Positions 54,061 to 63,405 of a stretch of 64,000 nucleotides of DNA are shown piece by piece. A model generated the notes under the pieces. The model was not told the DNA's origin. It ran no database searches and was given only the letters and a program-made list of their open reading frames with translations. Made by a program: the position numbers and the translations under genes. Source of the stretch: Pseudoips prasinana. Lineage: Eukaryota > Arthropoda > Insecta > Lepidoptera > Nolidae. The stretch is taken from assembly GCA_951640165.1 (NCBI GenBank), contig OX621234.1, positions 6,329,001 to 6,393,000 on the forward strand. The letters are read 5' to 3'. Within the stretch, counting starts at the first letter, position 1; each line of letters starts with the position of its first letter.

Positions 54061-54067
54061 TCGTTCT

Positions 54068-54442
54068 TTACTGTATACCTACTCTGTTAAGTATATGCAT
54101 ACACGCATACCCCCGGGTTTCCCTTGTGCTTCCTCTTTTGTTTAAAATGGTTAACCTAATACTTTATCTGTTTTATAAAATTTTGCACAATATGACGGAA
54201 GATCAACAATTAAACATATGGCCATGGTAAACTTTAAAGGGTATCCACACTAAACATTATTATGTCAGAATAAAGGAATGTTCTCCTGGTAAAACTTCAA
54301 CCGAGGTGGCCAGTGTATATGGGAAATATACATTAGCAGAACACGGAACAGTAGCAGAACACATGAAAGACCCATGTCTGAAATTTAATTTACCACTGGT
54401 AGATAAACGAGCTCAACTACTACTAATACATTCAAGTTTTAG
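54068..54442 (+). other. Intron 2 end, with an unexplained open frame
   Basis: A plus-strand frame open from about 54225 to 54489 reads KHYYVRIKECSPGKTSTEVA and LKFNLPLVDKRAQLLLIHSS. YVRIK recalls the YVKIR motif of exon 1 of both genes, but its phase does not fit the flanking exons. It could be a relic or chance. Confidence 0.3.
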
Positions 54443-54496
54443 TGACTTCCCACGATCCAACTGGTTGTTCACTGAAAATACTTTTTTTCACCTTAA
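54443..54496 (+). CDS. Gene 2, exon 3 (very tentative)
   Basis: A 54-nt interval with acceptor AAGTTTTAG and donor TTAA/GTAAGT, phase 1 in and out, so it joins exons 2 and 4 in frame. It reads TSHDPTGCSLKILFFTL, faintly like CESSTGHENKK of gene 1 exon 3. The gene 1 exon is 150 nt and Cys-rich, so this may be the wrong exon or a truncated one. Skipping it also keeps the frame, since it is a multiple of three. Confidence 0.3.
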
Positions 54497-54559
54497 GTAA
54501 GTCGTGTATCGCTATTACAAATAATCTTAATCTTTTCTAACCTTGCCAGACTTAGTTTT

Positions 54560-54800
54560 AACGATATCAAAAAGAAGGATATCCGTGTGGTTTCCGGCTC
54601 AGAAAGAATAACAGTCACCCCATACCATCCCGTGTCATAAAAGATGACTTAGGTATACATCAGGTAGACGGGCAGCAGTGCCACCTGTGTAATAGCTACG
54701 CGGTGACTACGGCAAACCCGTGAAAACGGAAACGTTATAAAAATCTTTGGGAAAGGCCTACATATGTCCAACAGTGGAAAATATCAGGCTGTTGATGTAA
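54560..54800 (+). repeat. Dispersed repeat with an RTE-like tail
   Basis: A relative of 30626-30840: CCCCATACCATCCCGTGTCA, GGCAGCAGTGCC, GAAAACGGAAACG, then GGGAAAGGCCTACATATGTC and CAACAGTGGAAAATATCAGG. Confidence 0.5.
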
Positions 54801-55097
54801 AAGGGAGGAATGGTTCCGAAATGCTTTAACAAGTATACATATTCCTTTTTGAATATAGAGGAAATTTTCTTTCGTGAATAAAATGTCACCCTTTCCCCCA
54901 TTCTATAACTAAAACCTGGCCTTGACACCTGACAATTTCCACGTGTGACTAATATGACATGAGTATTATGTGTGGTTCGGCCTGCCCAACCCAGTCCAAT
55001 GTTACTTCATTATCAAAAGTTGGTCGGAATGATTTTGCGATGTTCAATGATGCGAATAATTATACTAACCTAATGAACGTAATATTTATTTTAACAG

Positions 55098-55493
55098 CTT
55101 TCTCACACAAACTAGAACCCCGTGGTATGAAAATATGTACAAGAGGAAAACGTATTGTCATGGAAGAAATTCCAAAAGAGGAGAAGGATCACAATATTGC
55201 AAATAAAAAGGGCCAATTACAACCTGTTCCTAATATGAATATACGAACAAAAGATAAGAAAAATCATAAGTATAAACAGATAAAAACAACTAACAAAGTG
55301 GTCCCTATTACGGTAAAAAAACATGTAGCAGCTACCGACACGACTGCTGATAGACCATGTTGTTGTGCTGTGCCAAAAACAGTTGCATCCCGCAAATTGA
55401 GTTGGAAACGTGTTCCTCACAATCAGAAATGTGTTGCAAACGTAGTTTCGCAAGTTATTACTCCTGCGTTACAGGATCAGATGGGTATGCGAG
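55098..55493 (+). CDS. Gene 2, exon 4
   Basis: Acceptor TATTTTAACAG and donor GCGAG/GTATTT; 396 nt, phase 1 in and out. It reads FSHKLEPRGMKICTRGKR, a long Lys-rich middle (IRTKDKKNHKYKQIKTTNK) and VAATDTTADRPCCCAVPKTV, aligned with gene 1 exon 4. The open frame continues on both sides into introns. Basic overall. Confidence 0.8.
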
Positions 55494-55624
55494 GTATTTC
55501 TGATAATTATTATTTACATATATTTAGACAATATATACTTTTTACTTAAATAAACAAATTGTAAGTCGTGTTATTGATCTCATGTTTTCACTTGAGAACT
55601 CCAATGTTGAAATTATTATCGCAG

Positions 55625-56030
55625 GATTCCACCATTATTCTTATCTTTCTGTGGACGACACGCTTCTCGAAGTAGTTCTGGGTGCATTAGGGCATAGTAT
55701 CTGACTGCATCAGCTAGGCTTACATCAACATCAGGAATACGCTTAGGTCGTGGCTTCTTTTCCTTAGTAAATTTAAACCCTGATGTTGTATGCGTTAAAT
55801 CCGATGTCAGTTTTGTATCAATTTTGTTATCATCCCAATATTAAGCAAAATAGTCTTCTTCAGGTTTTTGTGATTCAGGTTCAAAAGAGGGACTTTCTTT
55901 CTTTATCTCTCTATTCCTTTTCTTTTTTACTCATTTTCTCATGACATTCGCAATCCTTCAATCCTTTATTAACGGTACCATCTGTATAATCAACCTGACC
56001 CTGATTAATAGTTGCTTCAGTATAAATGGC
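55625..56030 (-). pseudogene. Inverted partial copy of gene 2 exon 6
   Basis: On the minus strand it closely matches about 57687-58078 of exon 6: CAGGTTGATTATACAGAT, AAAGGATTGAAGGATTGCGA, TCGGATTTAACGCATACAAC, TTCCTGATGTTGATGTAAG and GCTGATGCAGTCAGATACTA are shared. Frameshifting changes around 55900, a TAG and a TAA (in TTTTGCTTAATATTGG) destroy the frame. It is a relic of an additional family copy, lying antisense inside the gene's own intron. Confidence 0.85.
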
Positions 56031-56104
56031 AATAATAAGCTCTTGTTTGTTTGCTGAGTTTTACTCAAGTTAAATCAATAAATAAATAAAAACTTTCGGT
56101 GAAA

Positions 56105-56240
56105 AGCAAACCTGGAGGGTTATTTTATATAACCTTATAGGCAACGCTCTTGCGGCTTCTCTGGTGTTCTCTGGCGATCACTTACCATCAGGTGTCCCAG
56201 TGGCTCGTTTTCCTTGCTATCATATCAATTATATGCTTGC
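56105..56240. repeat. Dispersed lepidopteran repeat
   Basis: It contains CTTGCGGCTTCTCTGGTGTT and GATCACTTACCATCAGGTGT, followed by GGCTCGTTTTCC, a block I associate with common dispersed moth repeats. The class is not certain. Confidence 0.45.
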
Positions 56241-56539
56241 TATCATATAAATATGATTTATTACCGTATTTAATATAAGGATCCATTCAATTCTACTATA
56301 TTTTATGTTGTTTCCTTTAACGATTGCGATGGGTTTTCTCTAGTTTTGAGACTCGATATTGAAAATTATTTTTTGATTCGATAACCAATGGCTTTGAAAT
56401 GATCCCGTACGTACTTATCCAAATCGCTTATCATACAAACAAATTGAATTTGGTTCTATGTTTTTAAAACAGTATTTTTAGGATGAATATAATATACAAA
56501 TTAATAAACATAAAAATGTGTATTATGACCATCATACTG

Positions 56540-56660
56540 TCGCCAGCCCGACTTTCAAGCGTGGCAATGATGGCATGATAGCCCTCAAGACAACTCTATT
56601 GTGGAAATCTTTTAGGGAGAACTTTGTCCAGCAGTGGACGTTGTTTGGCTGACATCCAAT
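56540..56660 (+). repeat. RTE-type 3' tail
   Basis: It shares GCCAGCCCGACTTTCAAGCG and TTTGTCCAGCAGTGGACGTT, then GTTTGGCTGA, with the 3' end of the RTE fragment at 8521. The coding part is gone. Confidence 0.55.
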
Positions 56661-56745
56661 TATTGCCTACGTGTTTGTTTTATAAAAATAAATGTATTAT
56701 CTCCTCGTCGTTTATATTTAGATGATGATGTTGATTTTTTTTCAG

Positions 56746-57153
56746 GTCTATCACCGTACTTTTCCATATCACCTTGCCAAATACCTCCGTGTCACGGTAC
56801 TCCATCTAGCCACGACCCTCCTATGCCAAAACAGACGGCTATATCTGACTGTAGAGGGAGACCACTTAATCCTCATTTGGAGTGTGAACGTATCAACAGG
56901 AATCTAAGTCCAGTTAAGTTAACAGGGCAGTGGGTACCATGTCAACCAAAAACAGCTGCCAAAAATATTAACGTTAGTTTTCGTCCGGAGATCAAATTAC
57001 CACAAAAAATGAATGGAGGGTATAAACTTTGTTCAGAAATCATACAAACACTACCAGAGACAGTACCCTGTGTTAATATGCAATCCCAATGTGTTGGTGG
57101 AGTCCCTATAGAAGATAAAGGAAATGATCCAGCAGTGATAACCTTAGCAAAGG
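56746..57153 (+). CDS. Gene 2, exon 5
   Basis: Acceptor TTTTTTTTCAG and donor AAAGG/GTAAAT; 408 nt, phase 1 in and out. It reads LSPYFSISPCQIPPCHG, SSHDPPMPKQTAISDCRGRP, then a Cys-containing tail (TVPCVNMQSQCVGG). The matching exon of gene 1 is only 66 nt. The Pro/Cys-rich character suggests an extended segment. Confidence 0.75.
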
Positions 57154-57397
57154 GTAAATAATGTCTAATTTTATGTTTAACATTTATTCTTCGTGAATCT
57201 GTCAATCTGTTGTGCATCACCTCATATATAGCAATACTGTGGAACTCTGTAATTGGCTTATTATATTATTATGTTAGTGTATAATTAGGAATAGTACGGG
57301 GTTCAAAAAGCTGTCGAGTTTCCTAAATAAAAAAGTCTGCTAGACCAAATTGGTACTGATACAATTCTAATAAGAGAACTTACGACTTTTCTTTCAG
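57154..57397 (+). other. Gene 2 intron 5
   Basis: 244-nt intron, GTAAAT to TTTTCTTTCAG. Confidence 0.7.
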
Positions 57398-58383
57398 ACC
57401 ATTGTACCAAATGCTATGTTAAGGCTGACGCTTGTGGCTGTACGGGTGATAAGAAAGGGGTCAAACTTCGACCTTTGTGCCCTTGCGAAATGTACAAACC
57501 ACTTATATCCATGACAGAAATGGGACCCAAGAAAGGAACTAGATCTTTTGGTTGTGACCCTGGCTGTCCCTATTCTCGAGCAAATCGGGCAAAATTATGG
57601 TACGCCTCAGACCCAAAAGCAAGAGGGGATAAAATTATTCGACGATTAGGAGGAAGTTTATCAAGAATAAGAAAAGGTGGCGTAAATACTGAAGCAACTC
57701 AGGATCAGGTTGATTATACAGATAGTAACGTTAATAAAGGATTGAAGGATTGCGAATGTCATGAGAAACGAGTAAAAAATAATAAAGTTATATGCGAATG
57801 TCCCCCTTCTGAACCAGAACCACAAGAAAGTGAAGAAGCTGAAAATTATGAGCATGACTTTTCAGAATATTTTGCTTATTATTGGGATGACAACAAACTT
57901 GATGCAAAACTTAAATCGGATTTAACGCATACAACATCAGGGTTTAAATTTACTAAGAAAAAGAAGCCACGACCTGAGCCTATTCCTGATGTTGATGTAA
58001 GTCTAGCTGATGCAGTCAGATACTATACCCTAATGCACCCAGAAATACTTCGAGAGGTGTGTCCTCTACGGAAAGAAAACATTTCAAAGCCGTGTACATG
58101 TGACACTGGCGAATCATGGTTCAAATTTCCAAAGAAAACGAAAAGAGTTTTATTACCAGCCGAAGAAAACAATACTTACGAAGATGATATGAATGTTGAG
58201 CCTTTACTTAATCAGCCAGCTGAACAGTTTTATGAACAGCCTTCCGATCAGTTACCTATCCAACTCGAAGAAGACGAACCACGGGGGATAAAATTTTCTA
58301 TTGGAGGTAAAGGATCAGGCACCAAAGGTCTATCTGGTATATGTTGTTTCGATGTGACCCAATCTGTGACTTATCAAAATTAA
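57398..58383 (+). CDS. Gene 2, exon 6 (last coding exon)
   Basis: Phase 1 in; 327 residues to the TAA at 58381-58383. It begins HCTKCYVKADACGCTGDKKG, then PLCPCEMYKPLISMTE and a second Cys cluster (SFGCDPGCPYSRANRAKLWY). The middle is DCECHEKRV, ICECPPSEPEP, KSDLTHTTSGFKFTKKKKPR and DVSLADAVRYYTLMHPEILR. The end is RGIKFSIGGKGSGTKGLSG and ICCFDVTQ. It aligns with gene 1 exon 6 along its length. The repeated CxC and CxxC pairs suggest metal binding or disulfides (inference). Possibly the DUF4776-type part of the protein; unverified. Confidence 0.82.
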
Positions 58384-58750
58384 TGAAGTACCTAACTCTT
58401 GACTGTATAGATTTTCTAGCAAATCTTATGTATTTTTGTATTTACGTTATATTGTAATTTGATGTTTATTGTTTTTCTGTAAATTATATTTTTAATTTTT
58501 TTACTCCATAACGGAAAATATTTGTTTTATTTATGTTTTATAAGTAGGTAGGTACCTTGATGGTAAATTCCGTAATGTTTTTGCAAAGAGCACAAAAACT
58601 TCTTCAGAACATTAAAACCCAACATTGATTGATTAAGAACCCCCGATAACCATTGTTGTAGATTCACCCAAATTTACGAATAGTCACGCTCTCTTGCCTG
58701 CAACTACGTCCATACTACACTTTTATACAACAAAAATAAAAATAGTAATA
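58384..58750 (+). other. 3' flank of gene 2
   Basis: Presumed 3' UTR and spacer. No canonical AATAAA is obvious in the first 200 bp. The third mariner begins 367 bp after the stop codon. Confidence 0.4.
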
Positions 58751-60024
58751 GGTCTTTACCTATGAAATTGCCGTTTTGTATGAAAAAATTTAAACGATTT
58801 TTTTCATGAATTTTTTTATTTGTATTAATCGAAGTAATCACCCATGCAATCAATGCATCTTTGCCATCGCAGTGGCAGTTTATTGATGCCCTTCTTAAAG
58901 AAATCAGCTGGACGGGAGGCAACAAATTCTTCAAAGGCATTTTGTACTGCCTCTCGGGTATTGAATTTTTTTCCCGCCAAGAAGTTATCCAAATTCTGGA
59001 AAAAGTAGTAGTCTGTAGGCGCAAGGTCTGGTGAGTAGGGCGGATGACGGAGAGCTTCCAACCCCAGTTCTTGCAACTTGGAGACCGTCTGCTGTGCAGT
59101 ATGAGGTCGCGCGTTGTCGTGCAGGAGCAGCGGAGACGAGCGATTGACCAATGCTGGTTGGAGATGCGCCAGCTTCTCCATCATTGTGCTCAGTTCTTCA
59201 CAGTACACATCTGCAGTAATGCTCACCCCGTTTGGTAAGAAGCTGTGATGAATCACACCGGCGCTAGACCACCAAACAGTGACCATCACTTTTCTAGGGG
59301 TAAGTTTTCGTTTAGGGCATTGTTTAGGTGCTGAACCAGGATCCAACCAACTTGCTGAGCGCTTGCGGTTATCAAACAGAATCCATTTTTCATCGCAGGT
59401 AACAATGCGGTTCAAAATTCCTTCATTTGTGTGTCTGTTGAGCAGTGCAAGGCACGTCTCGACGCGTACTTCGCGCTGGCGATCATTGAGTTCGTGGGGC
59501 ACCCATTTGTCAAGCTTTTTTACCTTGCCAATTTGACGCAAATGGACCAATATTGTTTTGACGCTAACGTCGAAAGCTGCTGCTAATTCAGCCGTAGATT
59601 GTGTATCATCAGCTTCCACAACCGCCTTTAATTCGTCATTGTCGACCAAAGTCTTCGGACGACCGCGAGGTTCATTTTTCAGGTCGAAATTTCCAGAACG
59701 GAAGCGAGCAAACCAATAACAGGTGGTGCGTTGGTTTGTAGTGTTAGCTCCGTAAACGTCGTTGATGTTGCGTGCCGCTTGTGCCGCGTTGCTGCCACGA
59801 CGGTACTCATATTCCATAATTACTCGAATTTTTAACGTATCCATGATGACGAAAAAGATTGAAATGCGATGAAAATGTTACACTAATCAATAGACTACTT
59901 TTGGAAAAAAGAATCCATGTTTTTAAAATAAAATTAATTTGAAATTAGAATTCTTAGCCAAACAAAAATTATTTTGATTTGAAATGGCCAGTACTGCAGA
60001 ACGGCAATTTCATAGGTAAAGACC
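58751..60024 (-). mobile_element. mariner element, copy 3
   Basis: 1274 bp with the same ends as copies 1 and 2 and TA at 58749-58750 and 60025-60026. It is 8 bp shorter, with a deletion around 59890 in the region before the transposase start and small A/T indels near the left end. The coding part is intact. Confidence 0.95.
58825..59844 (-). CDS. mariner transposase, copy 3
   Basis: 339 residues from MDTLKIRVIMEYEYRRG, without stops. The HTH, WVPHEL, TCDEKW, HDNARPHTA and YSPDLAPTDYYFF motifs are as in copy 1. The upstream in-frame leader seen in copies 1 and 2 is absent here, supporting MDTLK as the true start. Confidence 0.92.
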   Translation of the reverse strand: MDTLKIRVIMEYEYRRGSNAAQAARNINDVYGANTTNQRTTCYWFARFRSGNFDLKNEPRGRPKTLVDNDELKAVVEADDTQSTAELAAAFDVSVKTILVHLRQIGKVKKLDKWVPHELNDRQREVRVETCLALLNRHTNEGILNRIVTCDEKWILFDNRKRSASWLDPGSAPKQCPKRKLTPRKVMVTVWWSSAGVIHHSFLPNGVSITADVYCEELSTMMEKLAHLQPALVNRSSPLLLHDNARPHTAQQTVSKLQELGLEALRHPPYSPDLAPTDYYFFQNLDNFLAGKKFNTREAVQNAFEEFVASRPADFFKKGINKLPLRWQRCIDCMGDYFD

Positions 60025-60026
60025 TA

Positions 60027-60929
60027 ATATATTTCGGTATCTTATACCTACTACTACAATTTATCTTACATAGGGGTCTCCTTTAAGTATATTAAATACT
60101 TGTGATAGGAGGCCCCGCTCTTCACAGATCGTTCAAATGGTATTTGAGTAAGTCATGTGTGTGTATGTGTGTGTGTGTGGGGGGGGGGGGTTGTGAGTGT
60201 GTGTTCGTGTGTAGGAGAGTGAAGGATGTTTTAGTATAATTAGGCAATAGTATGTAGTACGGCTCCTATAGGTCCTAAGTTTTAATCATTCGGTTAAGCA
60301 CTTTTTACATACAAAAAGGACAATAACAAGGACATACCCTGGTATTCCAGGGTTTAAAATTATCGTGTTTAATTATTTAGCTAGCTTTATAGTAGTATTT
60401 CTCGATACTCCATTATGGATGTTAAGAAACAACAAAATTCTGCAAAAGAAAAGAATGTACAACGGTATAGGTAGTGAGTCAAATAAACCGGACAACGAGG
60501 GAAAAACAAGACTATTGCGAAAATATCCGACAGTAAATTAATATTACGCCTTACGAGACAAAGTTTCCTATGCAGCGTGGTTTCATAAAATCACACAATG
60601 CATTTTTTTAAATTATAACAAGAGGATAAGAACATCAGTATTTGAAGGATTGATTGCGCAACTGCCCTTCTCACCCAAAGAAAGTATACATAACAAAGAA
60701 AACAGAATGCAGTAGTAGTACAGTCCGGCAAAGTTTTCTGACCCGGTGGCAGCGTCGCTGTTATCGCATTTAGTGTTGCTAGTAAATATTTTTTGCAATA
60801 AAGTGGGTAAAAATAATATACACATTGTAACGTAAATGTTACTTCACTAAAAAGCAAACAAATACTGTCATGACTAATCTTTATAACATCTTTATATTTT
60901 TATACAATAATTATGATCATTTACATAAA
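60027..60929. other. No gene; GT and poly-G simple repeat
   Basis: It contains a GT-rich microsatellite with a run of G at about 60155-60192. Other open frames are short and lack motifs. Confidence 0.45.
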
Positions 60930-61501
60930 ATGTATGCTATGTGTTCTCTAACGGAGATGCTCCAGGTATTATTATGTGACCGGAATGGTTTAATTCAGAA
61001 GTCATTTCATCATCATCATTATCGCAATCACTGCTTTCACTTTCACTATCACTACCATGAATGATGAAAGGCTCGTCTAAGTATCCATCCCTTTTTCGAT
61101 ACACATTTTCAATATTTTTGTACATTATTGCAATGCTTTTGCCATTCATTGACTATTATTTTATCAAAAGCTTCTGCACTGAATGATAGGATTTCAGAAT
61201 TCTATCTACCATGCTCTTTTTCTTTCACAAGTTTTCTTACACATCACTCCCAGACACCTACAAAGGAAACAGCAAAAATTAAATAAATAATGAATATTTT
61301 AAAATATGTATTTTAATTTAAAGAGCGAGGGGGAATTTCGTATTTTTTCAGAAGCTGACAACACTAACCTGTAGCAGCAGCTACGCATTCATACAACTTA
61401 TTGAAGGGTATAATTGGTGCCCGAAGGCGTTATTCTTCCTTCATATAATTCAATACTTGTAATATAACGTTCCCCGCATCAATTTTTAAAGCTTTCGGCA
61501 T
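60930..61501 (-). pseudogene. Internally deleted DDE transposase gene
   Basis: Two minus-strand pieces. From ATG at 61501: MPKALKIDAGNVILQVLNYM, KEE, an in-frame TAA, then RLRAPIIPFNKLYECVAAAT up to a donor GGTTAG at 61369/61368. From about 61190 to 60937: LSFSAEAFDKIIVNEWQKHC, then, after a frame change, NIENVYRKRDGYLDEPFIIH and an acidic Ser tail. Similar N-terminal HTH (RAPIIPL..V..RVAAATG) and C-terminal (W..HC..V.KIE..Y...DG..D..FII..) strings occur in insect IS630/Tc1- or pogo-like transposases. The catalytic core is missing. Confidence 0.5.
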
Positions 61502-61886
61502 TTTTCACAATTAAAAACCACAAAGAGAAAAATAAATACGCGTACCTAACAAACAATCAATGGCAGGAATGTCATGGATTGACATTTCAAACTGGCGTCA
61601 TTAGTTCTACTTTTGGCTACCGGGCCAGATAAGTTTGTAGCACAGTACTACTACACGCTGTCTCTTTCGGACGTGACGTGTTGTTGTCAGGGTATCGAAC
61701 ATGTTCGCGATTCTTTGCGAATTATTATTAAGAACTGGCAATACTTAGTCGTGTACTGTCATATATATATAGGGTTAAAAACTAACTTATGTTTTATTAA
61801 AATACTAACTTTTCCCGTGGTGCCACACACGCTTTACGCGCTTATGATTTCGAGATCACTCCTATAGGTTGGAGCGTGATGTTTAA
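61502..61886. other. No gene recognised
   Basis: Probable upstream region of the deleted transposase gene; no independent feature recognised. Confidence 0.35.
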
Positions 61887-62045
61887 GGGCCTATGAATAC
61901 CACGTCTTTTAAACGCGCCGACGACGCGCGTTTTAAAAACGCGAGTCGATGACGCGCTTTTATCCTACAGAGCAGTTTGGTGTTTGTTTGAATCGGTACA
62001 AACGCGCGTGTGTATCGCTAAAACGTCAACGGCGCGAATAGGCTC
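61887..62045. mobile_element. CpG-rich MITE with TAA duplication
   Basis: The ends GGGCCTATGAAT and GCGAATAGGCTC are imperfect inverted repeats, flanked by TAA at 61884-61886 and 62046-62048. The interior is full of CGCG blocks (ACGACGCGCGTTTTAAAA). The TAA duplication suits PIF/Harbinger-type MITEs. Confidence 0.6.
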
Positions 62046-62585
62046 TAAAACCCTACAACTTTTCCTAATAGGAAGCTTTTCAACGCAAAAGAATTTTATA
62101 ACCGGAATGGTAGTTGCTGAGATTAGCTCATTCAAATAAACCAACTCTTCAGATTTTTCATTAATTTTTTTTTACTGAGACTAAGATTACCGGAGCAATT
62201 AACTATCTATAAATTAATTTAAGATTGGTATATTACTATGTCCATCATACTGCGATCGCCAACCCGACTGTCTAGCGTGGCTATTATGGGAAGTGGTCAC
62301 ATAAAACGGTTGGAATTTCTTTATTTCTCAAAGTTTTACAATCACTTCGAGGAGAAATAAGATATTTGTACATAATTAAACTATAAATATTACATAACTG
62401 AAAAGTTCACACTGCGCATAATATAAAATAATTTGCTAAACAACGTAACATTAACATTTGGTAAATAATATAGTTGTGTAGGTAGAGGTGCATACCTAAT
62501 AACCGGCGCGCTGCGCTTACGCCCTTTGTCCGATGTAAGTAAGTGAACAAATTTTAAGAGGCATTTACACTGAGTGTGAATTTGT
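62046..62585. other. Intergenic, with a short RTE-like block
   Basis: 62228-62292 carries CATACTGCGATCGCCAACCC and GACTGTCTAGCGTGGC, the same block as 56540-56580, otherwise AT-rich DNA without genes. Confidence 0.4.
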
Positions 62586-62589
62586 CTAC

Positions 62590-62985
62590 CATTTTTTTTT
62601 TCTTGTTATTTTTGTTCGGTGGAGCCTTTGGACATGTGTTGTTTTAATAATTTTTTGTAAATATATGTTGTCTTAGCGTTTTTTATATGGTTAGGTAATG
62701 TATTAAAATATTGTGCTCCTTGGTATACAATTGTCCTTTTACCATAATTGGTTCTTGGTATGTATACTATTATATTGTGTGCCCTTCTTGAACTTCGTGT
62801 TTGTCCTTGTATCTTCTTTATAAGTTTTATTTCTGTGTGGATGTCTTTGTTTAATATTTTATGTATCAAAATTGCTGTATTGTATTGGTAAATTTGTGTA
62901 ATATATAATAATTTGGTTTCAGTATAAAGCTTTTGTGTTGGAGTAAAATAATTGTAATGAAATAGAACTTTTGTTAATTTAACAC
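62590..62985 (-). pseudogene. LINE 3' end (CR1/Jockey-like C-terminus)
   Basis: The minus-strand frame reads LFHYNYFTPTQKLYTETKLL, YITQIYQYNTAILIHKILNK, then IPRTNYGKRTIVYQGAQYFN and TLPNHIKNAKTTYIYKKLLK before a stop at 62606. This is the usual C-terminal tail of CR1/Jockey-type ORF2. A poly(A) (T run near 62592-62601 on plus) ends it. It is 5'-truncated. Confidence 0.7.
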
Positions 62986-62999
62986 ATTCTTGGAGGTGG

Positions 63000-63045
63000 T
63001 TATAGGCCTGCAGTGGATATTATTTGGCTGACATAATGATGACGT
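63000..63045 (+). repeat. RTE-type 3' tail scrap
   Basis: TATAGGCCTGCAGTGGATAT followed by TTTGGCTGACATAATGATGA resembles the last 40 bp of the RTE fragment at 8521. Confidence 0.4.
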
Positions 63046-63084
63046 AGTGTGTTGAGAATGATGTGAGTTAGCCTCGATGTCACT

Positions 63085-63240
63085 GCGGCGGGCCGGTCGG
63101 ACTGGTTGGTCAATGCTTGCCTTTTACGCCGCAGGTCGTGGGTTCGATCCCCAACCAGGACAGATATTTGTGTGCATGAACATGTCTGTTTGTCCTGAGT
63201 TTGAGTGTAATTATCTATATAAGTATGTATTTATAAAATA
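63085..63240 (+). repeat. tRNA-derived SINE
   Basis: A-box-like GGACTGGTTGGTCAATGC, B box GGGTTCGATCCCCA, then ACCAGGACAGATATTTGTG, GAACATGTCTGTTTGTCC and ATCTATATAAGTATGTATTT. Closely related to 43376-43555. The head lacks a paired acceptor stem, so it is not a tRNA gene. Confidence 0.7.
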
Positions 63241-63249
63241 AAATATAAA

Positions 63250-63405
63250 ATAAAAAAGGTTTTTATTCACGAACACATTAAAAAAGCGCTTGTAAATAGT
63301 CAGAACATGTTCGAAGTAATATATAATTAATTTATAATTATTTCTAGGTATATATAGATATTTAGGTACACGGATTGTAGGAAATAATTTACAATAAGGT
63401 TTATT
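63250..63405. repeat. Dispersed repeat shared with 30880-31045
   Basis: It shares GGTTTTTATTCACGAACAC and CTTGTAAATAGTCAGAACAT-type blocks with the region near 30885. Confidence 0.4.

Larger units (their letters stand above)
52499..54067 (-). mobile_element. R1-type LINE, 5'-truncated, with 12-bp target duplication
   Basis: TTACTGTATACC is found at 52487-52498 and 54068-54079. The minus-strand 3' end carries a poly(A) (T run at about 52500-52509 on plus). It is GC-rich, unlike its surroundings. It starts just before the YADD box, so most of the RT is missing. Confidence 0.85.
55494..56745 (+). other. Gene 2 intron 4
   Basis: 1.25 kb intron ending TTTTTTTTCAG. It contains the inverted exon 6 relic (55625-56030), a dispersed repeat (56105-56240) and an RTE tail (56540-56660). 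Confidence 0.7.
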
